From: CAZWSX01 sp964636985
GTDB taxonomy: Bacteria > Planctomycetota > Planctomycetia > Pirellulales > Pirellulaceae
Assembly: GCA_964636985.1 (NCBI GenBank)
Contig: CAZWSX010000004.1
Coordinates: 124,001-188,000 of the forward strand
DNA length: 64,000 nucleotides
Direction of reading: 5' to 3'
Within the stretch, counting starts at the first letter, position 1, and the number at the start of each line of letters is the position of its first letter. Made by a program: the position numbers and the translations under genes. Under the pieces are notes generated by a model, which saw nothing but the letters and a program-made list of their open reading frames with translations, made no database searches and was not told the DNA's origin. Positions 24,893-33,994 of this stretch are shown one piece after another.

Positions 24893-25720
24893 CTAAAACA
24901 GCCTTCGCTGCCCCGTGGTCGGTTGGGGCGGGCGAAACTGCGAGACATCGTTGGGCAGCGATTTTTGATCGAGCCCGAACTTCTTCACGAACACCGCAAA
25001 CATCTTGGCGATCTGATCGGCGACCAAACCCGTGCCGCGCATCCGTTGCGAAAAGTCGGAGTTGTTCAGGGCGCCGTCGCGAGTCGCGCGGATCGCATTC
25101 TCCACCTTGGCTTTCGCTAAGGGGCGATGCTTCTCCAGCCAAGCCATAAAAATCGGCGCCACGGCATACGGAAGCCGCAGCATCGTGTAGCCGGCCGACT
25201 TGGCTCCCGCTTCGGCGACCGCCTCGAGCAGCTTAGGAAGCTCGCTGTCGTTCAGCCCAGGAACCATCGGCGCGGTCATCGCTCGAACGGGGACGCCGGC
25301 GCTCGATAGCTCGCGAATCGCCCTCAGCCGCGCGTGCGGCGCACTGGTCCGCGGTTCCATCTGCCGCGCCAACTCCGCATCGAGCGTCGTAATGCTGATG
25401 CCGACGTGCACCAGGCGAAGGCGAGCCATCTCGGACAGCAAATCGAGGTCCCGCGTGATCAAAGCGTTCTTGGTGATGATGCCCAGCGGCTGCCGGGCCT
25501 CGAGTGCGACTTCAAGGCATCCTCGCGTAATAGCGAATTGGCGCTCGCAGGGCTGATAGGGGTCAGTAATGCCCGAGAGCACGATCGTCTCAGGGACCCA
25601 CTTCGGACCGGCCAGGAAATCGCGAAAAAGCGCCGGTGCCTTGCGCTTGGCAACTATTTTGGTCTCGAAATCGAGCCCTGCATTGAAGCCCAGGTACTCG
25701 TGATACGGCCGGGCGTAGCA
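24893..25720 (-). pseudogene. Radical SAM (SPL/PA0069-like) gene truncated at its 5' end by the island
   Basis: The frame encodes the C-terminal ~275 residues of a PA0069-type radical SAM protein, running from CYARPYHEYLGFNAGLDFETK to QPTTGQRRLF without interruption. The codon for that first Cys corresponds to the third cysteine of the CxxxCxxC cluster motif (Cys78 of the intact paralogue at 25923). Immediately upstream the frame meets TAA (25721-25723) and homology stops, so the first two cluster cysteines and ~77 residues are missing. An internal ATG at 25582 could start a 229-residue chain but it would lack all cluster cysteines. The break marks the left boundary of the island. Confidence 0.85.
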
Positions 25721-25922
25721 TTACCGACCCCCTTTTGAGGACATGAGTTTTGTCATCGAATGGTCAAAAATCCCGAAAGGAGGCTACTTTCTGGCGATTC
25801 CAACCGGCGAGACGTGACAAAACGTGGCTGTTGGTACAAAACCGGGGCGGCGTAGGTCATGTCAGCACCGGCGACTCGGCTTTCGGTTCTCGGTGGCGTA
25901 AAATGCCATCGGAGTACGAAAA

Positions 25923-26978
25923 ATGAGACACGGATCGAACCTTGACCCACCCAACCGATTTGATCGAGTCCATGCCGAAGCCGATTTCGAGCATTTGGAG
26001 TGGGATTCCGAGTATTTGAAGGAACGCACTGACCGAAGAATCCAGTACCTCTCTGATGCATCGAAGTCGATCGTTTCGGAGAACGATTCCCCAGACATTC
26101 CTTTTCGCTTCAGCGTCAATCCGTACCGGGGATGTGCCCATGCGTGCCCCTATTGTTATGCGAGAAATTCGCACGAATACCTCGGTCTGAACGCTGGCTT
26201 GGACTTCGAGACGAAGATTTTCGTCAAATACGACGCCCCAAAGCTCCTTCGAGCGTTTCTCGGTCGTGATTCATGGCTACCTGAGCCAATCATCTTTTCC
26301 GGGGTCACCGACTGCTATCAGCCCGCCGAACGAGAATTTCGGCTGACCCGCCAGTGTCTCGAAGTAGCAAACGAGTGCAATCAGCCAATCAGTATCATTA
26401 CGAAGAACGCCCTCGTTCTGCGTGACCTTGATTTACTGCGGGACATGGCGTCACGGAATCTGACCCACGTTAATTTGTCGATCACGACGCTGGACCCGGA
26501 ACTGGCACGTGTCATGGAACCCCGCACGAGTATTCCAGCCGCTCGGCTTCGTGCCGTGAAGACTTTGGTAGATGCCGGAGTGCCGGTTCGAGTCATGGTT
26601 GCCCCAATCATTCCCGGTTTGAACGATCACGAGGCACCATCGATCATGAAAGAAGCGAAGCAAGCGGGGGCGAGTGACGCTCGGTACATTCTGCTTCGAC
26701 TTCCGCTGACGGTCGAACCGGTGTTTCGTGAATGGCTTGAGCGAACGCAGCCTCTCAAGGCAGAGAAGGTCGAAAATCTGGTACGGCAGACCCGAAGCGG
26801 AAAACTCAGTGACTCATCGTGGGGAAAGCGAATGGTCGGCACGGGTGAGATTGCGGACCAGATTCGCTCCATTTTTCACGTTTTCAGGCAGAAGTACGGC
26901 TTCGGCAATCTGCCGGAACTGGTTTCCAGTCAGTTCAAGCCTCCCATCCCTCAAAGCGGACAGTTGAGGCTGTTTTAA
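25923..26978 (+). CDS. Intact PA0069-type radical SAM protein (SPL-like fold)
   Basis: A 351-residue radical SAM protein with the 4Fe-4S motif CAHACPYC (Cys71, Cys75, Cys78), NPYRG just before it, and the family pattern ETKIFVKYDAP, SGVTDCYQPAE, ITTLDPELARVMEPRTS and a C-terminal QSGQLRLF. The family is related to spore photoproduct lyase but its reaction is not established here. It is homologous along its length to the truncated gene at 24893, in opposite orientation, and is the first gene of the island, so it may replace the function destroyed by insertion. The start ATG at 25923 is the first in frame; no strong ribosome-binding site is seen. Confidence 0.88.
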   Translation: MRHGSNLDPPNRFDRVHAEADFEHLEWDSEYLKERTDRRIQYLSDASKSIVSENDSPDIPFRFSVNPYRGCAHACPYCYARNSHEYLGLNAGLDFETKIFVKYDAPKLLRAFLGRDSWLPEPIIFSGVTDCYQPAEREFRLTRQCLEVANECNQPISIITKNALVLRDLDLLRDMASRNLTHVNLSITTLDPELARVMEPRTSIPAARLRAVKTLVDAGVPVRVMVAPIIPGLNDHEAPSIMKEAKQAGASDARYILLRLPLTVEPVFREWLERTQPLKAEKVENLVRQTRSGKLSDSSWGKRMVGTGEIADQIRSIFHVFRQKYGFGNLPELVSSQFKPPIPQSGQLRLF

Positions 26979-27011
26979 TCGACACAGTTTTCTGTCCACT
27001 CAAGCGGCGAC

Positions 27012-28751
27012 TCAGTTCTCCTCGCTCTTGAGACACTCAACCCTGCCGACGACCGCTCCGGTCGCCGTGCGAACCACATCCCTGTCGAGCCGAGGTTTTG
27101 AGACCGCCAGCAATGTTGATTCATCGCTGACCAGTTCGGACGGTGGATCGAACTGGTCGCCCCTGTACCGCTCTCCCTCCGAAATCCGCACGGCTCGGAT
27201 TTGCCCTCGGTAGAAGTACAGCAGGTTCGTCTCGCCAACATTGCCGACCACGAACTTGGCGGGGATGCCTTCTGCTGACCCCGGTCCCGTGGTGGCAAGC
27301 TTTCCATTGACGTAAAGCCGAGTCTCCCTCTCAGTGAACGCACAGGCGATGTGCGACCACTCGCCCGGCACGACGGACGCCGGAGAGTTGATCATGCCGT
27401 CAATGTACTCGGCGGAAAGTTGCGATCCGCAGATGGCGAGTCCGAGACCGTATTTGCCGGGAACGTCGCTACCGATCACGAACTGACAATCTTCACCGTT
27501 GTATGGGTCTGGCTTGATCCACGCTTCCAACGTCACCGGAAGCGTCCGCTCGACCTCAGTGACGATTCTCGTTCGATTGTCGAAGTGCATGACTCCGTTT
27601 CGGATGAAGGAATCCCCTTCGTCCTGACTGCTGCCCAGAGCAATCACCACACCAGCGACGAGCATCCCCAGCACGACAATGGCGGCGATGATCCACATCG
27701 TCAGCCGCCGCTTCTTCGACTCGTCGAGCCAGTCCCGAAGCTGAGCGGCAAAGGCGGCTGCGGACTCGTGCCGGTCGGCTGGGTGCTTCGCCATCGCCTT
27801 CGAGCAGATTGATTCGAGTTCCTTTGGAAGCGACGAGTCTGCCGCACGTAACATCGTGGGTTGTCGGAAGAGAATCTGCTCCCGTAGTGCCGCTTGTGTC
27901 CGTGCCTGAAAAGGCGAACGACCCGTCAGAAGCTCAAACAAAAGGACACCGAGGGCGTGAACGTCGCAGCGACCATCGAGAAGTTGCGATTCCCCGGCAA
28001 CTTGTTCGGGGGACATGTACGCCAACGTACCGCTCGAAACCGATCTTCCTTTCTCCAATTCTTCGAGAGTGCAAGCGACCCCAAAATCGGTAATGAGCGG
28101 CATTCCCTCGGCATTGATGAGGATGTTTTCAGGTTTGATGTCCCGGTGCAGGCAACCTTGCTGATGAGCGTAGTGCAGCCCTTCGGCGACCGTAGCGACA
28201 AGATTCACGGCGTCACGAACGGGGAGTTTTTTGTCACGAATTTCGTCGGCAAGACTCTTCCCTTCAATCAATTCGAACACCAGAAACATCCTCCCGTCAT
28301 GTTCTCCGCAGTCATGCACGGCGACGATGCAGGAGTGTTTGAGTCGAGCAACTCGACGGGCTTCATCAAGTAGTAGATCGCTGGACGTGCGAGCATGACC
28401 GATCTTCACGGCGACCTGCCGCTCAAGTTTGATGTCATATCCCTTGTAGACCTGACCATAACCGCCACGCCCCAAGAGTTCGTCGAGTCGGTATCGGTTT
28501 GCCAGAACCGTACCACTGAAGTCCTTGGCATCTGCTTCTCGACGACCGGTTAATGGTCGTGCGGGGTCTCGTTTCACCCACGAGGTCGCCTTCAGCCCTT
28601 CGATCTTGGTCTGTAACTCGGTGGTCAGATGCGGGCAGTCGGTGCAGAGTTCCGCCGCTGGGATGTCCTTCCCTTCGTCGAAGGCTTCTTCCCATTTGAC
28701 CAGCAGGTCGGCGAGCAGGTCTTTGTCGTCGTCAGTCAAGGAATTCTCCAC
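27012..28751 (-). CDS. Transmembrane Ser/Thr protein kinase with LamG-like sensor domain
   Basis: A 579-residue protein with a bacterial Hanks-type kinase domain: glycine loop GRGGYG (94-99), catalytic Lys116, HRDIKPEN (202-209) and DFG (222-224), all intact. A helix at 352-372 (WIIAAIVVLGMLVAGVVIAL) leads to an extracytoplasmic concanavalin-like LamG domain (~390-550; includes LEAWIKPDPYNGEDCQF and VNGKLATTG). The N-terminal 80 residues resemble the helical lead-in typical of planctomycete kinases paired with ECF factors. The start overlaps the sigma-factor gene by 20 bases, so kinase and sigma factor are co-expressed and probably function together. Confidence 0.9.
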   Translation of the reverse strand: MENSLTDDDKDLLADLLVKWEEAFDEGKDIPAAELCTDCPHLTTELQTKIEGLKATSWVKRDPARPLTGRREADAKDFSGTVLANRYRLDELLGRGGYGQVYKGYDIKLERQVAVKIGHARTSSDLLLDEARRVARLKHSCIVAVHDCGEHDGRMFLVFELIEGKSLADEIRDKKLPVRDAVNLVATVAEGLHYAHQQGCLHRDIKPENILINAEGMPLITDFGVACTLEELEKGRSVSSGTLAYMSPEQVAGESQLLDGRCDVHALGVLLFELLTGRSPFQARTQAALREQILFRQPTMLRAADSSLPKELESICSKAMAKHPADRHESAAAFAAQLRDWLDESKKRRLTMWIIAAIVVLGMLVAGVVIALGSSQDEGDSFIRNGVMHFDNRTRIVTEVERTLPVTLEAWIKPDPYNGEDCQFVIGSDVPGKYGLGLAICGSQLSAEYIDGMINSPASVVPGEWSHIACAFTERETRLYVNGKLATTGPGSAEGIPAKFVVGNVGETNLLYFYRGQIRAVRISEGERYRGDQFDPPSELVSDESTLLAVSKPRLDRDVVRTATGAVVGRVECLKSEEN

Positions 28752-29319
28752 CGTGCATTTCCTTCAGCATCAAACGAGCCGACTGCCAACGCCTCTTCAA
28801 AGTCGCCAAGCTGATCCCCAAGACTTGTGCCGCATCGCTTTGACTCAAGCCGTCGTAATACAGCAGTCCGAAGACTTCCTGTTCGGGATCAGGCAGTTGT
28901 TCGACCGTTTCGTGGAAGGCGGACCAAGCCGCCAAAGATGCTGGCTCGTCTCGCTCGTCGGGTTGCTGTTCTGCGGATTCGCCGCCGTCGCTGTCGTGCT
29001 TCGTTCCGAGTCCTTGCGGTCCGGCGTAACTGCGAGCGAGATCGATGAGTTCACGTCTGATTTGCACGGCTGCGAAGCCATAGAACTTGCGTGGTGATTC
29101 GGGGCGAACGACATGCAGTGATCGATGCAGCCGCAGCAGTGCGTTTTGCAGAATGTCATCAGTTTCACTCCACCTGCCGACCCCCGGAAAACGCTTGAGC
29201 ATTCGTGAAGCCATCAGCCGCAACCGTTCACAGGTCTTTTCCAAGATCGTGCGACGGCTATCGAGGCACCCTGCCGAGAGCCGCTTCAGTTCGTTCTGTA
29301 AATCCGTGGTGTGTCCCAA
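28732..29319 (-). CDS. ECF-type RNA polymerase sigma factor
   Basis: A 195-residue sigma-70 family protein: region 2 (DDILQNALLRLHRSLHVVRPESPRKFYGFAAVQIRRELIDLAR) and region 4 with HTH (LSQSDAAQVLGISLATLKRRW), linked by an acidic stretch. Start is TTG at 29319, supported by AGGGAGA upstream. It is the first gene of a two-gene unit with the LamG kinase; no anti-sigma factor is next to it, so control is likely through phosphorylation by that kinase, as described for other planctomycete ECF-kinase pairs. Target promoters are unknown. Confidence 0.9.
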   Translation of the reverse strand: MGHTTDLQNELKRLSAGCLDSRRTILEKTCERLRLMASRMLKRFPGVGRWSETDDILQNALLRLHRSLHVVRPESPRKFYGFAAVQIRRELIDLARSYAGPQGLGTKHDSDGGESAEQQPDERDEPASLAAWSAFHETVEQLPDPEQEVFGLLYYDGLSQSDAAQVLGISLATLKRRWQSARLMLKEMHGGEFLD

Positions 29320-29443
29320 GCCTGTCTCCCTTGGTCGTTCCCGTTGAGGACGGTCAAGGAAGTGGTTGCTGGTCCGCCTCTATTCACTGAAGCGGGTGCC
29401 GAACGGCGAGTAGCTCACGAGGGACCAGAAATGCGAGATTTCC

Positions 29444-30898
29444 GTGGTGAAGGGTGAGCCATCAGAGGCTCGGCACTCGCTCATCCCGATAGAGCAAGGA
29501 GTTTTCACCCGATCAGGACGCCGCCACGTGACGAAATCATCCCAAGAACTGTTTTTGGAGATCGCAGCCAGTGACAGCGGTCGGCTGACGAACGAGTCAG
29601 CAGCAAAGCTGGAAGGGCTACTCGGTAGCCTCAAGCCGGGCGAACGAACCGGATGGTTCTCGGCTGCACATTTTCTGCTGGGGCTTCACTACGGCGGCAG
29701 GCTTTTCGGTGGCGAGTTTCCCACCGCAGGTGTACACAAAAAGTTCCGTCTGTCCGAGGCTGAAGCAAACTTCACCGTTGAGGTAATCGATAACTTCGCT
29801 GCCTTCTTGAACTCCTCAAATCGACCGTGCTTCCGGCTGATGGTCGGCGACGAGGAGATTGAACTTTCCAACTTGAGCAAGGACTGGTGGGCTGCGTTCG
29901 GGTTTGATCTGAACGGGTTTTACAACGGAATGTTGTCAGACCCACGCATTCCCCTGTGCGGTGAGAATCTGAAGGAGATCGACCTGATCGGGGTTGCTCT
30001 GGATCGTCTTGCTTTAGCGTATTACCTGAGCGGCGACCCCAAGAACGCTGCGGACTCACTTGCCGCAGCATTGGTGAGTCCATCGGCGGAGTTTTGGTGG
30101 GAATATCCGAGTCGAGTCGATCTCACACGGCTCCTCGGTTGGATCGGGTGGCTGTACTTCGACGCAGGTGACTTCGACAAAGCCGCTGCCTTCTTGCAAC
30201 GGTGCTTCGATGAACTGCCTCATCAGTCAGACGAAGGCTCGTCGCCAGTGACCGCAGCTTTCGTGCGGCTGGTCGAGATGTACATGCTCGGCGGGAACGA
30301 TGGATTTGAGTGGCGTCATGCCATCGCTGAGGCTGTAAACATCGACTCCTACGGCGACTTCCTTCCGACCGGGACGCTGGATCGTGGTTGCGATGCGTTC
30401 CTCTTGCGACTGGCGATTTCACATGCAGCTATCGGCAACTTCCAAAAGGCGATGGATGCCGCCGACTTGTGCGTCAAAATCGGTGAGCCACTCGAAGACG
30501 TGCAATTCGAGGTTTATCAGGATTTCAAGCCGGTTCCATTCCCCGAAGCTCGAATGCTACGAGCGGCGTTAGGAGTGAAACTCTCACAAGAGGATCATGT
30601 CCTGACTGACTTGGCTCTCTGCAAAGAATGGTCTGACTCACATCAAAATGAAGTCCGTGCCTTGGCGTGTCTGCACTTACTCCACCGCCCGGATGCTTCC
30701 GAGGTTGAAGGAACACCGTTCGCTGGATTGGCAAGCGGGATTTCAAAGGCTTTGCCAGATGAACGATCTGAGATTGAGCGTCGTTGCGACTCTGTTTTGA
30801 CGGAACTGCTCGACGGACCACTCGTGAAGAGCGGTTTTCGTTCGACCAAGGCTGAGGAAGCGGCAAGTCTTCTCGACGGTCTCTTGGAGGCTGACTGA
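29444..30898 (+). CDS. TPR-like helical protein of unknown function
   Basis: A soluble protein of up to 484 residues. The start is uncertain: GTG at 29444 opens the frame, and GTG at 29528 would give a cleaner N terminus (TKSSQELFLEIAAS). The middle part has helical repeats with TPR-like spacing (ALDRLALAYYLSGDPKNAADSLAAAL, LGWIGWLYFDAGDFDKAAAFLQRCF, ISHAAIGNFQKAMDAADLCV). TPR proteins usually mediate protein-protein contact. It lies next to small zinc-ribbon genes (30900 and 31138) in the same direction and is divergent from the sigma factor, and could be part of the same regulon. No enzymatic motif seen. Confidence 0.7.
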   Translation: MVKGEPSEARHSLIPIEQGVFTRSGRRHVTKSSQELFLEIAASDSGRLTNESAAKLEGLLGSLKPGERTGWFSAAHFLLGLHYGGRLFGGEFPTAGVHKKFRLSEAEANFTVEVIDNFAAFLNSSNRPCFRLMVGDEEIELSNLSKDWWAAFGFDLNGFYNGMLSDPRIPLCGENLKEIDLIGVALDRLALAYYLSGDPKNAADSLAAALVSPSAEFWWEYPSRVDLTRLLGWIGWLYFDAGDFDKAAAFLQRCFDELPHQSDEGSSPVTAAFVRLVEMYMLGGNDGFEWRHAIAEAVNIDSYGDFLPTGTLDRGCDAFLLRLAISHAAIGNFQKAMDAADLCVKIGEPLEDVQFEVYQDFKPVPFPEARMLRAALGVKLSQEDHVLTDLALCKEWSDSHQNEVRALACLHLLHRPDASEVEGTPFAGLASGISKALPDERSEIERRCDSVLTELLDGPLVKSGFRSTKAEEAASLLDGLLEAD

Positions 30899-30899
30899 G

Positions 30900-31115
30900 A
30901 TGAGTGATGCCGCCGACCTATCCATTCCTTCGCAAATCCTCGGTCGCCGTGTGATTGGCATCTGCTCGGAGTGCGAGGGCGAAGGCGTGCTGTGGGGATA
31001 CGACGGCGACACACATTGGGCAGATCGCTGCAAAGTCTGCAACTCCGTCGGTTTCATTCTCGACATGCCGCTCAATCCCCCTGCTGAATCGGACCAAGAC
31101 GACATTCTTTTCTGA
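30900..31115 (+). CDS. Small DnaJ-type zinc-finger protein
   Basis: A 71-residue protein with CSECEGEGVLWGYDG then CKVCNSVGF: two CxxC knuckles with the xGxG spacing of DnaJ/Tsi-type zinc fingers, which bind one zinc and contact unfolded or partner proteins. GGAGG precedes the ATG, which lies two bases after the stop of the TPR-like gene, so the two are likely co-translated. No other domain is present; function unknown. Confidence 0.7.
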   Translation: MSDAADLSIPSQILGRRVIGICSECEGEGVLWGYDGDTHWADRCKVCNSVGFILDMPLNPPAESDQDDILF

Positions 31116-31137
31116 ACTATCACCAAAGGAGACGCAT

Positions 31138-31602
31138 TTGCCAGACGACCGCACACCACCGTGGTTGATCCAACTACGCTTTTTTCTGATGTGTTCGCCA
31201 GTAGGGATCATTGCTGCGATCCTGCTCGCACCATTCGCCTTACCGCTGCTCCTCGGTTTTGGCATCACGTTGTTCTTATTCTGGCACGGATCACGGCTCT
31301 TTACGAACACGTTCGTCTGGTTCTTTGACCCTGCCGGGTATCAACAGTTGCAGGAGCGGGGCATTGACCCGTTCTACAACAGCCTCGGTACGCCGCTGAA
31401 CAACGACAGCGACACAGTTCGCATGTACGGACAAGAGCCGAATCAAGGGAACGATACGGACGAGCTTTGTCCTGAATGTTGGGAACCGGTGTGCATTCAA
31501 AGGAACGAGAACTCCATTTGCCTCAACTGCAACGCCCGCTGGCACAACAACCAATGGTGGAAGTGGGACGGAGCGAAATGGCAGCATGTGCATTCAATGT
31601 GA
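31138..31602 (+). CDS. Membrane protein with C-terminal zinc ribbon
   Basis: Starts at TTG 31138 with AAGGAG six bases upstream. The 154-residue product has a hydrophobic N-terminal region with two transmembrane segments (LRFFLMCSPVGIIAAILLAPFALPLLLGFGITLFLFW) and a soluble tail with a zinc ribbon (CPECWEPVCIQ...CLNCNARW). Third gene in a co-directional set after the TPR-like and zinc-finger genes. Its last 9 bases overlap the converging HEAT-repeat gene. No known function. Confidence 0.65.
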   Translation: MPDDRTPPWLIQLRFFLMCSPVGIIAAILLAPFALPLLLGFGITLFLFWHGSRLFTNTFVWFFDPAGYQQLQERGIDPFYNSLGTPLNNDSDTVRMYGQEPNQGNDTDELCPECWEPVCIQRNENSICLNCNARWHNNQWWKWDGAKWQHVHSM

Positions 31603-32073
31603 CCCATCACGAAAGTGATTGGCGATCTCCTGAATGACCGTATGATCGAGGTCAAGTTCAAGCAGTGTCGCTAAGGCTTGGCTCGCCAAGATCGGCTCGT
31701 CGTTCGCAACGATGTGTCGAAGTGCAGCGACCACATTTTCATCAGAAACCAGCAAGCTCTCGACGGCATGAACCGCTGCCATTCGAATAAGTCGATTTTC
31801 GTCGTTGAGCAACGCAACGACCTGCGGCACGAATGACTGCACCGACTCGGTTCCGATCTGCTCGGCTTCCTCACTGATGATGCTGAGTACCAGCCGCTTC
31901 ACTTCCCCAGCACCGGTTTCGAGTTCCTTCAAGAGCATCGGCACACACTCGTCCCAGCCAAAAGAAGTGATCCGGCACCAGAGTTCAGTGTTGGTGTGAG
32001 GCGTCGTCGGGTTGGCGAGCAATCGCAGCAGTAACGGAAGCTGCTGCCGGAAGTCTTCGTGTTCTGCGGTCAT
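31594..32073 (-). CDS. HEAT-repeat protein
   Basis: A 159-residue all-helical protein with HEAT-type repeats (SFVPQVVALLNDENRLIRMAAVHAVESLL, then VVAALRHIVANDEPILASQALATLLEL). Such proteins act as protein-binding scaffolds; in immunity-type contexts they often bind an unrelated partner. It stands alone on the minus strand, converging with the membrane zinc-ribbon gene (9-base overlap at the 3' ends). No binding partner can be named. Confidence 0.65.
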   Translation of the reverse strand: MTAEHEDFRQQLPLLLRLLANPTTPHTNTELWCRITSFGWDECVPMLLKELETGAGEVKRLVLSIISEEAEQIGTESVQSFVPQVVALLNDENRLIRMAAVHAVESLLVSDENVVAALRHIVANDEPILASQALATLLELDLDHTVIQEIANHFRDGSH

Positions 32074-32273
32074 GTTGATGGTCTCCTCACTCTGCTGAGC
32101 GAGTGTCGATACGTTCTCGGCTCAATCGCCGTGTGAAAACTCTGTGAAGATGGTCGCCGTCGTGAGCTATTGGTCCTTCCGTGCCCGCTTTTTCAAGTGG
32201 GGGAACTGCGGACACAAACGGACCACGTTGCCAGTCGATCCAGCAACGACACACTGAGCGAATTGAGAGGGCT

Positions 32274-33440
32274 ATGACAGAACAGGAATCAGCAGCGAAA
32301 CAGGCTCAGCAATGGTTCGTGCGGCGTGGTGATAAGGAACACGGTCCGTTCACGTCGAAGCAGCTTCGGTCGATGGCAACGAGCGGCAAGATCAAGGTAG
32401 ATGACCTGTTGAGGAAGGGCGACACATCGAAGTGGATCAAGGCTGGCTCGGTCAAAGGTCTGTTCGCCGCAAATCAGCAGGAAGCAAATCCCGCAACATC
32501 CCCGCCGAACCCTGTTCCCGATTCGAACGCAGGCGAAGACCAAAAGAGCAAGTCGAACAATGCCCGCAAGATTGTCCTCGGCTGTGCTGGAGCATTTGTG
32601 CTTCTCATGCTCATGTGCGGTGGATTGATTCGTCTCGGCAATATGGCACGAAACAAAGCCAGAGAGGTTGTTCAGAATGCGGAGCAGAAGCAAGCCGCTC
32701 CTCCGTATGCTCAGCTTTCGGGGAAGTGGCGTGGTAATGACGGAACAGTTCACGATCTTGTTCTCGAAAAGAATGATGCCAACAGTTGCGAGTACAGAGA
32801 TGTCGCTGCTCCTCCGACGCAAGGCGGCGGACAGCCCTTGGTCTCGTTCAATGACGGAAATGCTTTCGTTTACATCTCAGGCGGGTCATTCACCACTGGC
32901 ACATATCAGTTGGAAGGAAACGACCGCATTCACATTTCAGGGCAAGGAACAATCTCCCGCCTTGGGAAACCCGATGTGAAGCAGCCAATCACCGACACGT
33001 GGATTCGTGAGGGCGGCAATGACGATGGCGATGCTGTCGAATCAACTGAAGCAAATGGTGCGACGACGGGCATCACGTTCCCGACGTTTGAAGCGGCATC
33101 AGGAACATGGACATGTCGTAAGACTGGTAAGACCTTTCAATTCAAGCCGAAGATCCGAACTGGACCCGATGGAAAACCGGGGATCGCTCGAATGCCGTGG
33201 GTGAAGCACGAGATTTCACCGTTCACGGTCACTCAGTCCGACGAGATATGGGTTTTCGAGTTTCACCAGAATGGAGTCGTGTATGCCATTCCCGAACGAA
33301 ATGTAGACAGCCAAAGAGCACGCATTGGTCAGTTCACTTTTGACGGAAAGGTGCTCGACATCAAACTGGCACTCACCGCATTGCGTGAAGAAGTCGGAAA
33401 AATCCCGTGGGAGTTTGAATTTGAGCTTGCCCGTCCATGA
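32274..33440 (+). CDS. GYF_2-domain membrane protein
   Basis: The ATG at 32274 (after GAGAGGGCT) starts a 388-residue protein. Residues ~13-65 form a GYF_2-type domain (WFVRRGDKEHGPFTSKQLRSMATSGKI), common in planctomycetes, followed by a low-complexity linker, one transmembrane helix (IVLGCAGAFVLLMLMCGGLI) and an outer region with beta-rich sequence (SGKWRGNDGTVHDLVLEK) repeated in related form near the C terminus (SGTWTCRKTGKTFQF). It probably senses or binds polypeptides on the inner face; no enzyme motif. Confidence 0.75.
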   Translation: MTEQESAAKQAQQWFVRRGDKEHGPFTSKQLRSMATSGKIKVDDLLRKGDTSKWIKAGSVKGLFAANQQEANPATSPPNPVPDSNAGEDQKSKSNNARKIVLGCAGAFVLLMLMCGGLIRLGNMARNKAREVVQNAEQKQAAPPYAQLSGKWRGNDGTVHDLVLEKNDANSCEYRDVAAPPTQGGGQPLVSFNDGNAFVYISGGSFTTGTYQLEGNDRIHISGQGTISRLGKPDVKQPITDTWIREGGNDDGDAVESTEANGATTGITFPTFEAASGTWTCRKTGKTFQFKPKIRTGPDGKPGIARMPWVKHEISPFTVTQSDEIWVFEFHQNGVVYAIPERNVDSQRARIGQFTFDGKVLDIKLALTALREEVGKIPWEFEFELARP

Positions 33441-33450
33441 GCCAGAAACA

Positions 33451-33945
33451 ATGCAGCAAATCCGAGAGTGGATCGAATTCGCTCTCGACCGAAACGACGT
33501 GTCTTACCTGTCGAACATGATCCGTGTTCGCTGGAACAAGAGGTTCATCAGAAAATTCGCCGATGCGGGATACGGCAAGAGTCCTCCACGAGGCATCATT
33601 CGCATCAGCACCCGGATTTGGGAACGGGCAACGGCAACAGAACGCCGTGAGACAATCATTCACGAGACCTGTCACATCGTTGCCTTCCACCTGCACAGCA
33701 CAGAAATCAAGCCTCACGGCATCGAGTGGCGACAGACGATGGCGAACTGTGGAGTCGAGCCAGTCCGGTGCCACAACATCCCGTTGATCGGGATCAGTCA
33801 TTTTCACGTGAGTGGATGTCCAAAGCCCAAGGCGGATCGCTGCATCGTCAGCCGCCGAGATTTCGGGCTGATGCGGAAGAGCGACTACACGTTGCACTGC
33901 ACGCTTTGCGGTCTGGCGATCACAGCCGAGCGGATTGAGGGCTAA
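33451..33945 (+). CDS. SprT-like zinc metallopeptidase
   Basis: A 164-residue protein with the SprT/SPRTN-type HExxH site HETCH (His71, Glu72, His75) in TIIHETCHIVAFH, and a C-terminal zinc ribbon with Cys pairs (CPKPKADRC and CTLCG), ending ITAERIEG. Family members include DNA-protein crosslink proteases. The start is uncertain; ATG at 33451 begins just after the GYF_2 gene. A 28-base, 24-identical copy of its 3' end, including the stop, occurs again at 43943, so this gene has a degenerate partner about 10 kb away. Confidence 0.75.
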   Translation: MQQIREWIEFALDRNDVSYLSNMIRVRWNKRFIRKFADAGYGKSPPRGIIRISTRIWERATATERRETIIHETCHIVAFHLHSTEIKPHGIEWRQTMANCGVEPVRCHNIPLIGISHFHVSGCPKPKADRCIVSRRDFGLMRKSDYTLHCTLCGLAITAERIEG

Positions 33946-33947
33946 CT

Positions 33948-33981
33948 CTTCCGACCAAGGCGGCTTGGTCTTGGTCGGAAG
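33948..33981. terminator. Bidirectional terminator-like hairpin between converging genes
   Basis: Perfect 12-base stem CTTCCGACCAAG / CTTGGTCGGAAG with a 10-base loop, placed between the sprT-like gene (plus) and the membrane-protein gene (minus). No T tract, but stem length and location support termination in both directions. Confidence 0.7.
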
Positions 33982-33994
33982 GCAGCTTCTCACG

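Noticed and set aside
25740..25860. Several ACAAAA-containing short repeats near the island edge, considered as Tn7-like transposon ends
   Set aside because: Copies are short and irregular, no terminal TGT/ACA inverted repeat was identified, and no TnsA/B/C genes are in the window.
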